Below are positions 51,293 through 63,261 of a DNA stretch of 64,000 nt, piece by piece. Position numbers and translations under genes: made by a program. Below the pieces are notes generated by a model. The model searched no databases, had not been told where the DNA came from, and saw only the letters and a program-made list of their open reading frames with translations. The stretch is from the NCBI RefSeq assembly GCF_021155765.1, contig NC_060113.1:858501-922500 (forward strand), in the 5' to 3' direction. Origin of the DNA: Diprion similis (Eukaryota > Arthropoda > Insecta > Hymenoptera > Diprionidae). How positions within the stretch are numbered: position 1 is the first letter of the stretch; every line of letters begins with the position of its first letter.

Positions 51293-54200
51293 ATGGATTT
51301 CTTCGATCTCAGCAAACCGCTGGAACGGATAACAATTGCACAGGGAGCAAGCCGAAGAGTGAAAAAAAAGTTGGAAGATTCGGATGATGAATCGGTTTGT
51401 ACAACTGCGACAGGCACTGACTACGTTACTCAATATGTCGAAGAGGAAAACAAAAAATTCATTGAGGTACTATTTAACTATTCATCTTATCTACACAAGT
51501 CAATGTTTCTTAGTATGACAGATCAATTTTTACTATTAATTTCAATTTTACCACGATGTTGTTCGATTCTTCAGATGGTGGCACAGGGGCGTGCAATGGG
51601 ACACGACTTCGGGAGCTCCGTCTGCGATCTTGTTTCTCAAGGCACCATACCAAATATCCGCGACATCAATATCGCAGAGCTTACAAAGATTTACCAAACT
51701 TTCAACTTTGCTTATCGGCCAAAATCTAATCTTACTATAATGTCAATGAAGGATCGCATTGTTTCGATGATCGAAACTAATCAATGCGTTATAATACAGG
51801 GACATACAGGCTGCGGAAAGACAACGCAGGTTCCGCAGTTCATCTTGAATTCTTGCTTCGACAAAAAAGTACATTGCAATATCATCGGTAAGTTAAAATG
51901 TAGCAGATCGTCTTTAAACTAATGATTTTACATAGGGTTAACGCAAAGATGGACCTTCCGCAGAATTTACTGAAGTAGTTTGGACCAGATTTAATACAAA
52001 TCAACGATGAAACTTACTTTCTTCACTAATACATCATTTTTCCTTTATTACTTATCTCCGATAAATTAATTACCAACAATTTTAACTAATTTCCAAGCGA
52101 ACGTACTCTTTCCGCATTGAATGATCCATTCAAAAATTACGTTCCTGGACGAGAATATTTGTTTAATATCAACTGCAGCTTTGGAAAGTGCTGAAACTAA
52201 TACTTACAATACAATTTTGCCAATAGTGACTCAGCCAAGGAGAATAGCTGCAATCAGCATTGCTAAACGAGTAAGCGAAGAAAGGCAATGGCCAGTTGGA
52301 ACATTGGTAGGATATCAAGTTGGGATGGTGAACAATACTTCACAAGATACCAGATTGACTTACTGCACAACAGGAGTTCTTCTACAAAAGTTGATAAATA
52401 CTAAGCATATGATGGATTACACTCATATTATACTTGATGAAGTTCACGAGCGAGATCAAGATATGGACTTCCTTTTGTTGGTAGTTCGTAAATTATCAAG
52501 ACTGAATTCACACTCGGTTAAAATTATCCTTATGTCTGCTACGTTCAACGTTGAGAAATTCGCCAGCTACTTTTCAATACCTATTGGAAACAAACTTGAA
52601 CCAGCCCCTGTTATCGACATTGAAAAGAAACGCCAATTCAATATTCACCACTTTTACTTGGGACAACTCGAACAGCTAGGACCTGTAAGGAAACAATTCT
52701 ACTCCAGTTATCTGTTCTTTCATATCCATTTTGCCTTAGTTTTCACATATTACATTCTTTCTTCTCCTTACAGCTGCCAGAAATTTCGGCTGAAGAGCCC
52801 ATGGTAACAGTGAAGATGATGAAACTTTGTTTAAACCTGATAATGGTTTTCGACACGATAGACCGGCAGGAGACGAGAAGCAAAACTGAAAGAAAAACCG
52901 CAAACCGCAGCGTTGTACTAGTCTTTTTACCAGGAATATTTGAGATCGAGGAAATGTTCAATCTCCTAAATGACCCTGAACATGAAAGCTACTGCTGGGA
53001 CGTGGTCGTGATGCATTCGTCCATAACCAATGAGGAACAGCAAAAGATATTTGAAATGCCGCCGACGGGTTATCGTCGAGTAATACTGTCCACCAACATT
53101 TCCGAAAGCAGTATAACCGTTCCTGATGTCAAATATGGTAAAAGCTTCGACGAAAAAGTAATAACGCTATTGGTTTTGAGGTATAAAATTTTTAATTAAA
53201 TTCCACTTTTTTCCAGTCATCGATTTTTGTCTCACAAAACAACTCGTAACTGACCCAAAAACAAATTTTCAATGCCTTGAAATGACCTGGGCTAGCAAAG
53301 CAAATTGTAAACAACGTGCCGGACGTGCAGGTCGTGTAATGAATGGACGGGTTTATAAATTGGTACCTGAGAACTTTTACGAAGTTAGTACTGTACTCAA
53401 ACTCTCGAAAATCACCAATGCAATCTGAATATCCAAGTAAACTCGTAACTTTGTAACTTTTCAGAATGTATTGCCTGAAGAGGGTGACCCAGAAATGTTA
53501 AGAGCACCTCTTGAGAATTTAGTTCTAAGTGCAAAATTATTGGACATGGGTGAACCGAAAGCTATCTTGGCCCTGTCTTTGGATCCACCTGATCTCAGCA
53601 ACTTAGAACGCACCGTCTTGTTGCTCAAGGAAGTCGGTGGGCTGATAGATATTGAGGATATGAACTTCGACAGTAGATACGACGGTTACTTAACCGATCT
53701 GGGTAGAATAATGGCCCGACTTCCCGTTAGCATTCATATATCGAAACTGTTCGTTCTTGGACACGTTTTCAGTGTCCTGAAAGAGACGATTATAATAGGC
53801 GCGAGTATGTCCGTAAAGAGCATGTTCAGTACTCCGTTTAGAGAGAAGCTGAAAGCCTACAACGCTAAGCTTACTTGGGCAGATAGTTCGTGCAGTGACA
53901 GCATAGCTTATTTAAATGCTTACAATGTATGGATTCGAGAAAAGGTTAGAGGCCAATTGTCCACTAAGGCTGCTGAAAAATCTTGGGCTCTACGACACTT
54001 TATTCAGATCAGGGTGCTGCGAGAAGTGGACGCTATGATACAAGATATTGAGAAGAGATTATCGAAAATGGGGATTACGGAAACGGTTGGTACCAACAGA
54101 GTGCGGTACTCAGAGGTCGAAAAACCTTTGGTGATAAAAATCGTAATAGCCGGTGCATTTTATCCGCATTATTTTGTACGGAGAGTGCAGAGCGGCGAAG

Positions 54201-56547
54201 TTGACGAGCGTGCGGCCGTAAAACTGGTCGGAGGAAACGACCCGACAAATTCTGTCTACCTGCAAGGCTGGCCCACACAGCAGCCAGGCCCTTTGTATAC
54301 TAAACAATTCCAAGAAGTGTTTAAAGATTGTCAGAGTTCCACAGATGCCCACATTCTTGTCTCCTTTGACGGTTCTAGTCGTGTTTATTTACAGTTTAAC
54401 AAAAGCTATGAAGCTGCCAGTCCCCAATCGCAACCCAAAGCACCAGGGAAGATATCTCTTTCTGTTTACAAGGCTGTTAAAATGCGACAGAACAACATGC
54501 CCATAGTTATACGATTACTCGATCAAGCAAGCGCTGTTGAAAAAGCAGTGGAATTCGGAATACCGACTGTAAACCTTACGTCTATCACTCGCAAGAACGA
54601 ATCTCAAGAAAAAGTTATTGCACGACCCGCGTACAGTCCAATTTTACCCAGTCTCGATGTTTCCTACATTCCTCTCGTCATTGCGTATGTGAGTATGTTA
54701 CATGGTGGTTCATTCATTTCTGTGTATATCGATTGCTGTTGCTGTTCTAACGACATTTATAATCATTAACAACAATTTGATGGACAGATCGAAGATCCTG
54801 GATGCTTCTGGGCCCAAATAAGAGACGAGGAGACGTGGAGTAATTTGCAAAAGATCAAAGACCTTGTTAACAAGATAAAAAAAACTTCCGAAAACTGCAC
54901 AATTGAAAAGCTGCCCATTGGCTCACTTGTAATCGCTCCTTTTGAGGATGACGAGTCGGTGAACTACTACAGAGCAACAGTTTTGAGCTACCAACGAATA
55001 CCCCAAGATATTCTAGTTCAAGTATTTTATATTGACTATGGGAACACGAAAAAAATTCATCTGCGCGACCTAACACTGGTACCACAAGACAGTGAACTTC
55101 ACAAGATCCCGAGCCAGGCGTTTAAATGCGTTCTGTCAAATGTACAGCCGTCCATGCTGCGCAATTTAGAAGGAAAGTGGTCGGACGCAGCCTATGAAAA
55201 ATTCGAAACAATACTATCAGGAGAGATCAAGCTGTTTGGAGAAATATACTCAGTCGTCCAAAGCGTTATAGCGATAAAACTCTATCGCGTCGATCTCAAT
55301 AATGAAAAGATTAACATAAACCAATGGCTGATCACACAGGGTTTTGCAGAGTTCAAAGAAGAAAGCTACCTTTCACGATCCAACAACGAAATGCGATCGC
55401 AACAGGCAGATATGAATACTGAACAGCAACAATATTATGAGCAACAACAGTATGAGAGTAATTACGAAATCCTAACGTATCCAGAACATATATCGACGTC
55501 TGATTGTTCCGATACAGTGAAACTTAGAGGCCCGTATTCCCCGCTTGAGATGGAACTGATTAACCTAGTATCAGCAGGAAGAGCTAAAAAAATAAACATT
55601 GAACCAAATTCAGTAAATTCAGTACTGCTAGATACAAATCCGGCTGATTATCACGAAAGATTATTAGTTGCCGGAACAGTTGGACAAAACGTTAGCGGGC
55701 AAAGACTAAATCTTCGAAATACAACTCTGATGCCTAACATTCATGGATTGCCCAGTTTATTAGCACTTATTTTTGCCCCAACTATCGAATTGCGCAGATC
55801 CCAAAGTGGCTCTCGGTATGTCGGAGCCCTTTGTGGACTTGGTTTTGACCCGGAAACTAACAGAAGTCGTTTTCCAGACCACGACATGAACGTAGTTTTC
55901 GATATTGAGATTTCTTTAGACGATTTACAAAATGTAAGTTTGCTTTTTTGTACTTCTTTTTTCGAATAATCATTTCATCAAATAAGTAATTGACGAATAT
56001 TTTTGATACAGATAAACAGATTACGTCACTGGATGAACATGGGTATACACATTGAGTTATGTGAAAGTGATTCAAGTGACATTGCATTATGTCAAAGAAA
56101 AGCAAAAGAGACTTTATTTAACTTAATTTGTAAGAAACGAAGGTCCATAGAATTACAGAATGTGTTGCATTCCTTGAAGTGGAATTCAAATGATCCTAAC
56201 ATAATTTTGGAACCAAAAAATGTGGGATCACCGACTAGTACTATTTTCAAATTACACTGTGCACTGGATTTGGAATTAGTACCTGAAGGGTACGAGGAAA
56301 TGCTTTCCCACCTACAGGAATTACGGTCTCTCGCTGACGGGTAAGTGCTTCTAAAAACGTCAATTATTGTATGAATTAAAACGAATAACGTAATTGAAAA
56401 AAAAATTATTCTAGGGATCAGTTCAAGAAACAGCCTCACGAAATTAGATGTAAGTTGTGTGAGGTAGATATAACAGACATTCCAATGCTTCGTGTTCACC
56501 TAAACACACCGGTGCATAAAAGTAAGCGGCTAGAAGCTAATCTTTAA
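51293..56547 (+). CDS. spn-E: Spindle-E / TDRD9: DExH-box helicase with Tudor domain
   Basis: This is a germline piRNA-pathway helicase. In Drosophila, spn-E works in nuage in ping-pong piRNA amplification and transposon silencing. Coding exons are 51293-51466, 51575-51887, 52227-52684, 52774-53137, 53217-53383, 53465-54688, 54788-55933, 56012-56340 and 56415-56547. They sum to 4,308 nt, or 1,435 aa, close to the known length. Motif I GHTGCGKTTQ is at about 134, the DEVH box at 233, SAT at 266 and motif VI QRAGRAGR at 469, so the ATPase core looks intact. The helicase-associated region follows. An extended Tudor domain spans about 895-1010 (core FYIDYGNTKK near 980). The C-terminus has a Cys-x2-Cys-x12-His-x5-His motif at 1404-1426. 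The ATG follows a 5' UTR acceptor at 51278, and the MDFFDLSKP start agrees with family N-termini as I recall them. It is convergent with GPS2. Confidence 0.97.
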
Positions 56548-57560
56548 CTACATTTAAAATCTACACACAAGTAAAAACGTGTATCGACGTATTCGTATTC
56601 AAATTACACCGTAAAAATATTACGATAAACTGACGCGTGCGTACATTAACGTTAATGTAACAAAGAGAATATATATTTAAGTTTTTTTAAATTCGTTCGA
56701 AATCAAAACAACGGAATTTGAGTTACCTTACCATGCCAGATACGTGGTACATAAGTGTGTATCTAGTGATTTACCATGAAACAAAATCTAATAATTATTA
56801 TTATAAGTAATGGTGCTTAGTTTGACTATGTGAAAGATTTTACGTTTGATTATGACAAAAGTGATATTAATTATTATTTTAAAAATTACGTTATGCAGTA
56901 TACTTAACTTTCTCAATTAAAACAGCGATTCGTGGCGTAATCCTGTGTGTGATAATAAATCATGCTTTTTCTTAATCATAAAAAACTGTAATACTACCTA
57001 TTTCATATCATGTTTCACGATACGGTCTAAGTACGTATTATTGATACAAGCGGATAACATTCATAAGTTTTCATTTAAAAAAAAAGAAGAAAAAACAACG
57101 TGACAAGTTACGGGTAAATAAATGCAGCAACCCCAAGTAAAGAATCAACAGAATCTGTATGCAATTTACCATCTAAGTACATCTATTAATGTAATTTGGT
57201 ATACACACTATCATACGTGAAAATATCACCGTACCATTGTAGCATATGTATATTATCTCAGTTGAAATATAATTACGGATTAAAATTTGTTAGACATTGT
57301 TAAATAAGTACCAGATTTTTGAGTGCCTACAAGAATAGCAAAGATTTCTCAGTACAAGACATTCGGAAATTCAAAGTTGATATATTCAGACAACAGTATT
57401 CAGAATCTCCTGCCAAAATAGTGTATTTTTATTCACTATCAAATTCTCTGGCTTTTTACCTCACTCATTTTTCATTGACAGTTGCAGCAAAAATACTGGC
57501 CATGAATTTGACGTCTAACAATATCAGTGATGGTATATAGAGTGTTATGCACTGTTTATG

Positions 57561-57576
57561 AATAAATTGTTTTATT
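57561..57576. terminator. Overlapping poly(A) signals for convergent spn-E and GPS2
   Basis: AATAAA is at 57561-57566 on the plus strand, and its reverse complement TTTATT is at 57571-57576, only 4 bp away. The minus-strand signal lies 120 bp past the GPS2 stop, a normal 3' UTR distance. The plus-strand signal lies about 1.0 kb past the spn-E stop; earlier weaker options for spn-E exist (for example near 56951 and 57117). Confidence 0.55.
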
Positions 57577-57695
57577 TTACTTGTATTTTGGTTCGCTGAT
57601 GTGATATAATAATATTGTCATGTTTATCATCATCACTGCGGTATTTATGATAAAACAAACAGATACATATATTTGTATGAACTGTTGTCAACTCG

Positions 57696-59729
57696 TTAAA
57701 CTTCTCGTTGCATGTATCGCGTAGGTTGAGTATACAATAGACGACCACCCACGTTTGCGGCAGATGCACTGACATAGGTACCAGGTGGAGGTGGATATGC
57801 ACCGGGAGGAGGCTGTGGTGCCCTAACTGGATACCCTGATGTAATACCGCCCGTTTTAGCACCCTGTGAAATAGTGATTCAAAAATTAGTACAAAGGAAT
57901 AAACCTTTCATATCGAAGCCCTATATTTTTTCAGCTTGTGAAGCAATTACCTGTGGTGGCTGTTGTATGGGAATAGCTCCTCCGTGAACAGTGACGTGGC
58001 TACCGGGCCGGAGGTAGAATTTGTCCTCCGAATAAGCTCCCTTGTGCTCCAAAGAATGCATACTTGCAACGTAAGCTAGTGAAAAATCGATTTCAACTTT
58101 TTCATGATTCAAATTTGGTGGAATTCTTCATGAGTGAATACAAAATTAGGGTTTGTTTACGATCATCTTTTTAATCTAAGCTTGGTTGATTTGACTACTC
58201 CTCTGAATGCCTTACCAGGTTGATGAGATGACATTGTGCCCCGATTACCAGCCAAATAGTTCAGTTTCCCAGGTTCAGGTTCCCTAGAAGACTGAGAACT
58301 AGGTGCTGTGTAGTTGTAGACATTCTGACCCTGTGGCGCTGAGTAGAAATTTGTCGTTGAATACTGGTTGCCCTCTGTGAAGGAAGATCAAACGGTTGGT
58401 ACCATGTTTTGCATTACATGAGTAGCTATGCACGAAATGTTCCGTTTGGATTTTACCAAGCTCATCAGAATTTTAAATACTTACTGTTCCAAAGAACGGC
58501 TCTGACGTCGCCAGACCTTCTTGCCGCATCTTCAGATTCTAAAAAATATACCATTTGTAACTAGCGATAAGAGGACATTCTTTTCTGGAGAAGAATTGAT
58601 TTGAATAAGAATAGTTTGTTTGAAATAAGTCGAATAAGACTTATTCAACAAAATACCTACTTGCTGGTGGTGGATTATAGCTGGGAATGGAAGGCGGAGG
58701 TTTGTACCCGTATCCAGAGTGATACGGGGAAGCAGTAAGAGGCGGTGAAGGACTATGCGTTCGCTTTAAGGGGCCCTGAAAAAAGACAAAATAAGATGAA
58801 ATCGGAATTATGGTGATAATAATTTTTGAAAAGTATAAACCAAACGATACATGCAATTCTGTGAATTGTACGCACACTTGGCAGCATCGAGTGCGTTGGT
58901 GCTGTTGCTGGAACTTTGTAATGCGGACTTCGTGTCTGCAGTGGTAAAAACAACTGAGGATGAACCACTCCAGCTCCGGCTCCGGGGTAACCACCCACTG
59001 CCGACAAAACCTCCGAGGTTACGCTAGGAATAAAAGTTTTTTTTTATCATTACCAAGAAAATATTGCTAACAATGAAAGGCACATATCTCATCTATAAAA
59101 AAGCTCAGGCTGCTGTAAGAACCAAGATTTTGAGGTTCCTGGTTCTTCTGCAGAAAATTTATGAGTCTGATGAACACTTTGTCAGATTCATAAATTTTAC
59201 GCAAGCTCATTAGCGTCTCGAGCAATATTAGGAATCTGTGAGCAAAAGGTAGAAATAGCGAAGTGCTAACTGTAAGGAATCGCTTCATTGTATTGATAAG
59301 TTATCACCTAGTCTCTTTGATAAGTTGACGTCTGCGATTATCATCTTCATTGAGTACTTTCTTTAGTTGTAAAAATAGCTGATGCTTCTCATCCTTGAGT
59401 TGCGAGAGTTCACTTTCGAGGCGAGATATCTGAACACGAGTTTCTCCAAGCGTCATAACGTCCTGCTTTTGCTGACGTTCCCTTTCCTTTCTTTGACGTT
59501 CTTCTTCAGCATCCGCTTCTTGCTCTATAAATCAAATATAAAATGTGTATACATGGGATTCGTTATGCTGTCGACTTTAGAAAAGTTTTCCTTCGCGCAG
59601 GGCCATATCGTCAAAGTCGAAACTTGAGTTACCTTGTTTCTTTCGTTGACGTTCTCTAGTTATGTGGGTTTTTAAGGCCTGCCACATCTGTTCGCTGCGC
59701 TGTGGTGGCTCGACTATTACAGCTGGCAT
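57696..59729 (-). CDS. GPS2: G protein pathway suppressor 2 (GPS2)
   Basis: GPS2 is a nuclear subunit of the NCoR/SMRT-HDAC3-TBL1 corepressor complex. Coding exons on the minus strand are 59729-59633, 59524-59308, 59023-58876, 58775-58661, 58538-58485, 58374-58216, 58075-57951 and 57863-57696. They sum to 1,083 nt, or 360 aa; human GPS2 is 327 aa. The N-terminus (MPAVIVEPP) and the coiled coil at about 25-105, with the signature LKDEKHQLFLQLKKVL, match GPS2 closely and form the corepressor-binding region. The remainder is a low-complexity tail rich in Pro, Tyr, Ser and Gly, as in the family. The join from exon 2 to exon 3 is the least certain: 284 bp lie between them, and the phase fits directly (AG+C). 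The start is the first ATG and matches family N-termini. The 3' end faces spn-E. Confidence 0.95.
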
Positions 59730-61279
59730 TTTGAAGGGATGTCAAAGTAATTTGTTTACGCCAAAACGAAAATACTTTTGGTATGTTCTACAAAACTGTG
59801 CTGTCCGCCCTCTGACCACCAGTCTACAAACGCGTTTTCAATAACTGATTATTGATTTGTGTAATTCTCATTTCGCGTTTCAAAGTTCATGGTGTAGTTT
59901 CTTTACACTTTAGTATTATTCACTTTTTCCAAACAGATGTTTGCGTAAATGACTTTAGAATGATGCTAAGGTAGTTACTCCCACTTTTGTACGCAACACA
60001 CACACACACGTATGTACGAAACACGTGCATACATGACAAGCTTACCCCGCCAAGCGCTGTGGCGCGCTCTCGATTTTGCTGGTCTAGGGATGGGCGATGT
60101 TGGTAAAAAAAAACATCGACATCGAACTGTCGATTGTAGCATTTGCTTGCCATCGAACTATCGATGTTCTTTTGAAAACACCGAAACATCGATTGTTAAT
60201 ATCGACGGTGAAAACAAGCGCGAAAATTGAAAAAATCCTAGATGTATGTAGAATTTTAAAAAGAAAAATGAGTGCGAAAATTTCAAATTTCAAATTATCA
60301 TCATCGTTAAAAGTAAGGAGGATTTGTGAGAATTTAATAACTGAATTAATTCAACATTCTAACTAACAGCGAGAAATTCAGTAGAAAATACACATCCATG
60401 TATATCGCTCATCCCTAGCTGGCTCAGTCTTTCGCACCATAAATTCCTCAACTTTGGATTAAAATTACTCCGAAACTTACTCCGTTTATCATAGATATTC
60501 TAAAGAGCTTTAAAATTTCCTCAACGAAAGGGTCAGCCTTGTCCACTTATTGAAAAAATATACATCAATTATAACACATGATTCATGGATTCCTCTATTA
60601 ACAATTATACACAAAATACAACATCATATACGTTTTTATTTTGTCACAAATTATCAATTAATTACATACAAGACAATAGCTAATTCACGAAACACGTACC
60701 ATATCTTTGATTTCTCTTTGATTTGTCATTCGGTCCAAAAACCACATATGAGCATCATTGAATAAAATCATTAACTGAAGATACTCCTCTTATTACACGT
60801 AGAATTTTCACTTCATTATCTGTTATCGCATCTAGTATCAAAGCTAAAGACATACGTACGTACTTCATGAATTATAATAGATCTACGTCAATTCTCGTTC
60901 GTGTTCTGAATTTAATATGATTGAACAAATCAGCTGTGTTGTCCATTATCCCATATTGGGGACCGTCAATGTAGCTGGAAATTTTCTTTACACTTGTACT
61001 ACATTATTTCAACAATCTTTTTAAATCAAAATATTTTCCCAATATAATAATATATTTTGAATAATAGCGAATAATTATATTCACAACATTCACAATCAGT
61101 TATAGGCGACGTATCCGTTGTTTTTTTTTTTTTTTTTTTTACATAATTTCTCAATCATTTCAATCACAGCGGTTTAGTTAGCAACAGTAAAAAAGCCAAA
61201 AAGAAAAAAAAAAGTGAACGTCAATGTAAAGTGTTAACATATAGGTATAAATGCCCTTACGACATCAAATCTTCAATTC
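59730..61279. other. GPS2 upstream region and 3' flank of the HD gene
   Basis: Apart from the hAT-like MITE I see no gene. The GPS2 promoter should lie in roughly 59730-60080. A T18 tract sits near 61123-61140. Confidence 0.5.
60085..60417. mobile_element. hAT-like MITE upstream of GPS2
   Basis: Ends TAGGGATGGGCGAT and ATCGCTCATCCCTA match at 13 of 14 positions. Flanking GCTGGTC and GCTGGCTC could be a decayed 8-bp target duplication, typical of hAT. The left third holds repeated CATCGA/ATCGATG motifs (60115-60215). It lies 356 bp upstream of the GPS2 start codon. Confidence 0.7.
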
Positions 61280-62210
61280 CTAAGACAACAGCACAACTTC
61301 AGCTTGGATATTTTTTCGTGCTTGTTCCTCAAACTTTTCACGAAACTCTTTGGTAGCAAATATATTTGGAATTTGCAAAAAATTTTGCAACACCTGTAAA
61401 ATTCATATGCGATCAACCAGAAGAAAAAAAGTCAAAGCGAACAAAAGATTATATCGATTGCAAATTGCTGAACAAAGTAGGAATATTTCGACTTATAAAA
61501 ATTACCTTGAGTCTTAACGCAGTATACATTGGTGCACTAAGGAACCCATATTCACCGCGTACACGTTCTGTATACTCTGTATACTTCTCAGGTTCAGCAC
61601 CAAGTATAGCCATATCCAAGTCAAGGAGATAGTGAGCATCCTCTTCGCCAAAGGCACCTCCAACCTTGTGTGCGTCTGTACTATGAGTAGCAGCTGCCTT
61701 CAGCAGAGCACAAACCTCATTGCGTAATTCTCCATTCTGGAAATGTTGATTGTCAAATCTTTGATAGATGCTTCTAATGTTATTGAATTTCATTAGAGAG
61801 ATGTAACGACATGAAAAGTAATTGAACTCACCGCAGGGATTTCTGCCTCGTCTGCAAAGCTAATAAAGTGTTGTAGATTTTTTTCCTCGCAATCCAACGC
61901 TTTTGGATCATACTCAAAACTGCAAAATTTACATCAGGTTTAAAAATTTTATTTATCTTTGATCAGAAATATGTTATCACTGATTGATATCTTACTTTTG
62001 AAAGAACAGTGCGAGAAGTACGGCTCTGGGGTTAGTTAAATTGTCCTTAATCTCGTAGTAGTGGAGTAACTTGTCCTGAAGATAATCAAGATTGTGGTAG
62101 GTCCGTTTCTCCTCAGAATAGACGTCCTGCAACTTGATTATCCAAGTGTCGCACACGTCGCTGTTCAAACCTTCCGTAGCCACCTTCCAACTTTCTTCGA
62201 TCGATGCCAT
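61280..62210 (-). CDS. HD-superfamily phosphohydrolase-like protein (COG4339 type) with altered HD dyad
   Basis: Coding exons on the minus strand are 62210-61996, 61919-61832, 61736-61506 and 61393-61280, giving 648 nt and 215 aa. The protein resembles the small predicted metal-dependent HD phosphohydrolases of bacteria and eukaryotes (COG4339), whose substrate is unknown. Conserved landmarks are visible: YHNLDYL with His39, the THSTD segment with His119 and Asp122, and [14 protein letters not shown] (Asp142) followed by RGEYGFL. In bacterial members the segment after ALxF reads His-Asp followed by VYDP-like residues. Here residues 71-72 are Gln-Asn, so the metal-binding dyad that names the family is missing. 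Codon 72 spans the first intron, and the other splice choices I tried do not keep frame. The protein could be a non-catalytic family member. The ATG at 62210 gives the expected family N-terminus length. Confidence 0.87.
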
Positions 62211-62960
62211 TTTACCTTATGTACTAATTAAATTCAATTTTGTGCAGAGCAGATCAGAATTTATTCCAGTATCCAATGTTGCGTACATAAGACTTGTACT
62301 TTTCAATTTGCTACAACAGATAATAACGGTACAGAATCCGTGTGATGATTAACACGAATTTATAAACCAAAAATTCTCACAGCTTAATAAAAATGGTATA
62401 TGGGTCAGGAATGTCACTTCTCGAGATATAAATCAACGTTATTTTAGAAAACCAAAATTCAAAGTGGCATTAAGAATATACTGAGCACCACAGTTTGCTG
62501 AAATGTGCAGAATTTACCTTGAGCAGAGCCCAACTTGAGGCTTTATTTTGACAAAAAGGAAGTTATATTTACAAGGGAAATAACAGTAATTTGTTCACAC
62601 ATTTATCAAGTAATAAAATATATAATTTCCATACATTCGATCCCTTTAACACACAAACGAACCCCACGTCCGGCCGCGAACGCTTCTTCTACTACTTTAT
62701 TGATCGCACATTGGGGGCCATTAAAATACGAAATTTTCGCGCCGCGTATACGTGTTTGACAATTGTTACAAATAAAATTTACTGCCTAATAGTACGGCAA
62801 AGTAAAATTGCGATATAACGTCTTTATGCCAGTAATAAGACGTAAATCTGCGTTTAGGAATTGATCAAACGATCCCAGGAATAACATATAAATAATTAAT
62901 GAACAAAATTATACTAAGCTAATATTATAAGAGGTAGTTTTCGACTGATAATACTAAATA

Positions 62961-63110
62961 CCGTATTGTTCCGGGTACAAACCGACCCCCAATTCTGAGA
63001 ATGTTACAGGGTGTTTTTTTATAGTTACCCGCACATAAGGCGAGAACAATTTTGGCAGGTGCTGTTGACGACAAAAAACTTATATTCGGCTTATATTCGG
63101 GACAATACGG
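62961..63110. mobile_element. CCGTATTG-type MITE, copy 1
   Basis: The 150-bp element begins CCGTATTGTTCCGGGTACAA and ends TTATATTCGGGACAATACGG. TA lies on both sides (62959-62960 and 63111-63112). The interior contains AACCGACCCCCAATTCTGAG, shared with the copy near 47.6 kb. Confidence 0.75.
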
Positions 63111-63261
63111 TAAGTATGAAGATTATAAAAACAAAAAAAAATAACGAAGTGATATCAAATCTGGTTAAAATTTTTGGAAGCATTTTCAACTGCATTAGCG
63201 AATAAACATTTTAGAGAGATAAATCACGATAACAAGTATCAAGACTAACAATACAATTAAT

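Noticed and set aside
57319..57540. 73-codon frame between spn-E and GPS2
   Set aside because: AT-rich, no domain, and placed where a 3' UTR of spn-E is expected.
59067..59288. Possible extra GPS2 exon between exons 2 and 3
   Set aside because: A frame is open, but the only good acceptor (TTCTGCAG, 59152) gives a stop in the required phase; exons 2 and 3 join in phase without it.
60097..60366. 89-codon frame upstream of GPS2
   Set aside because: Entirely inside the hAT-like MITE; repeated ATCGA motifs give the apparent Ile/Asp pattern.
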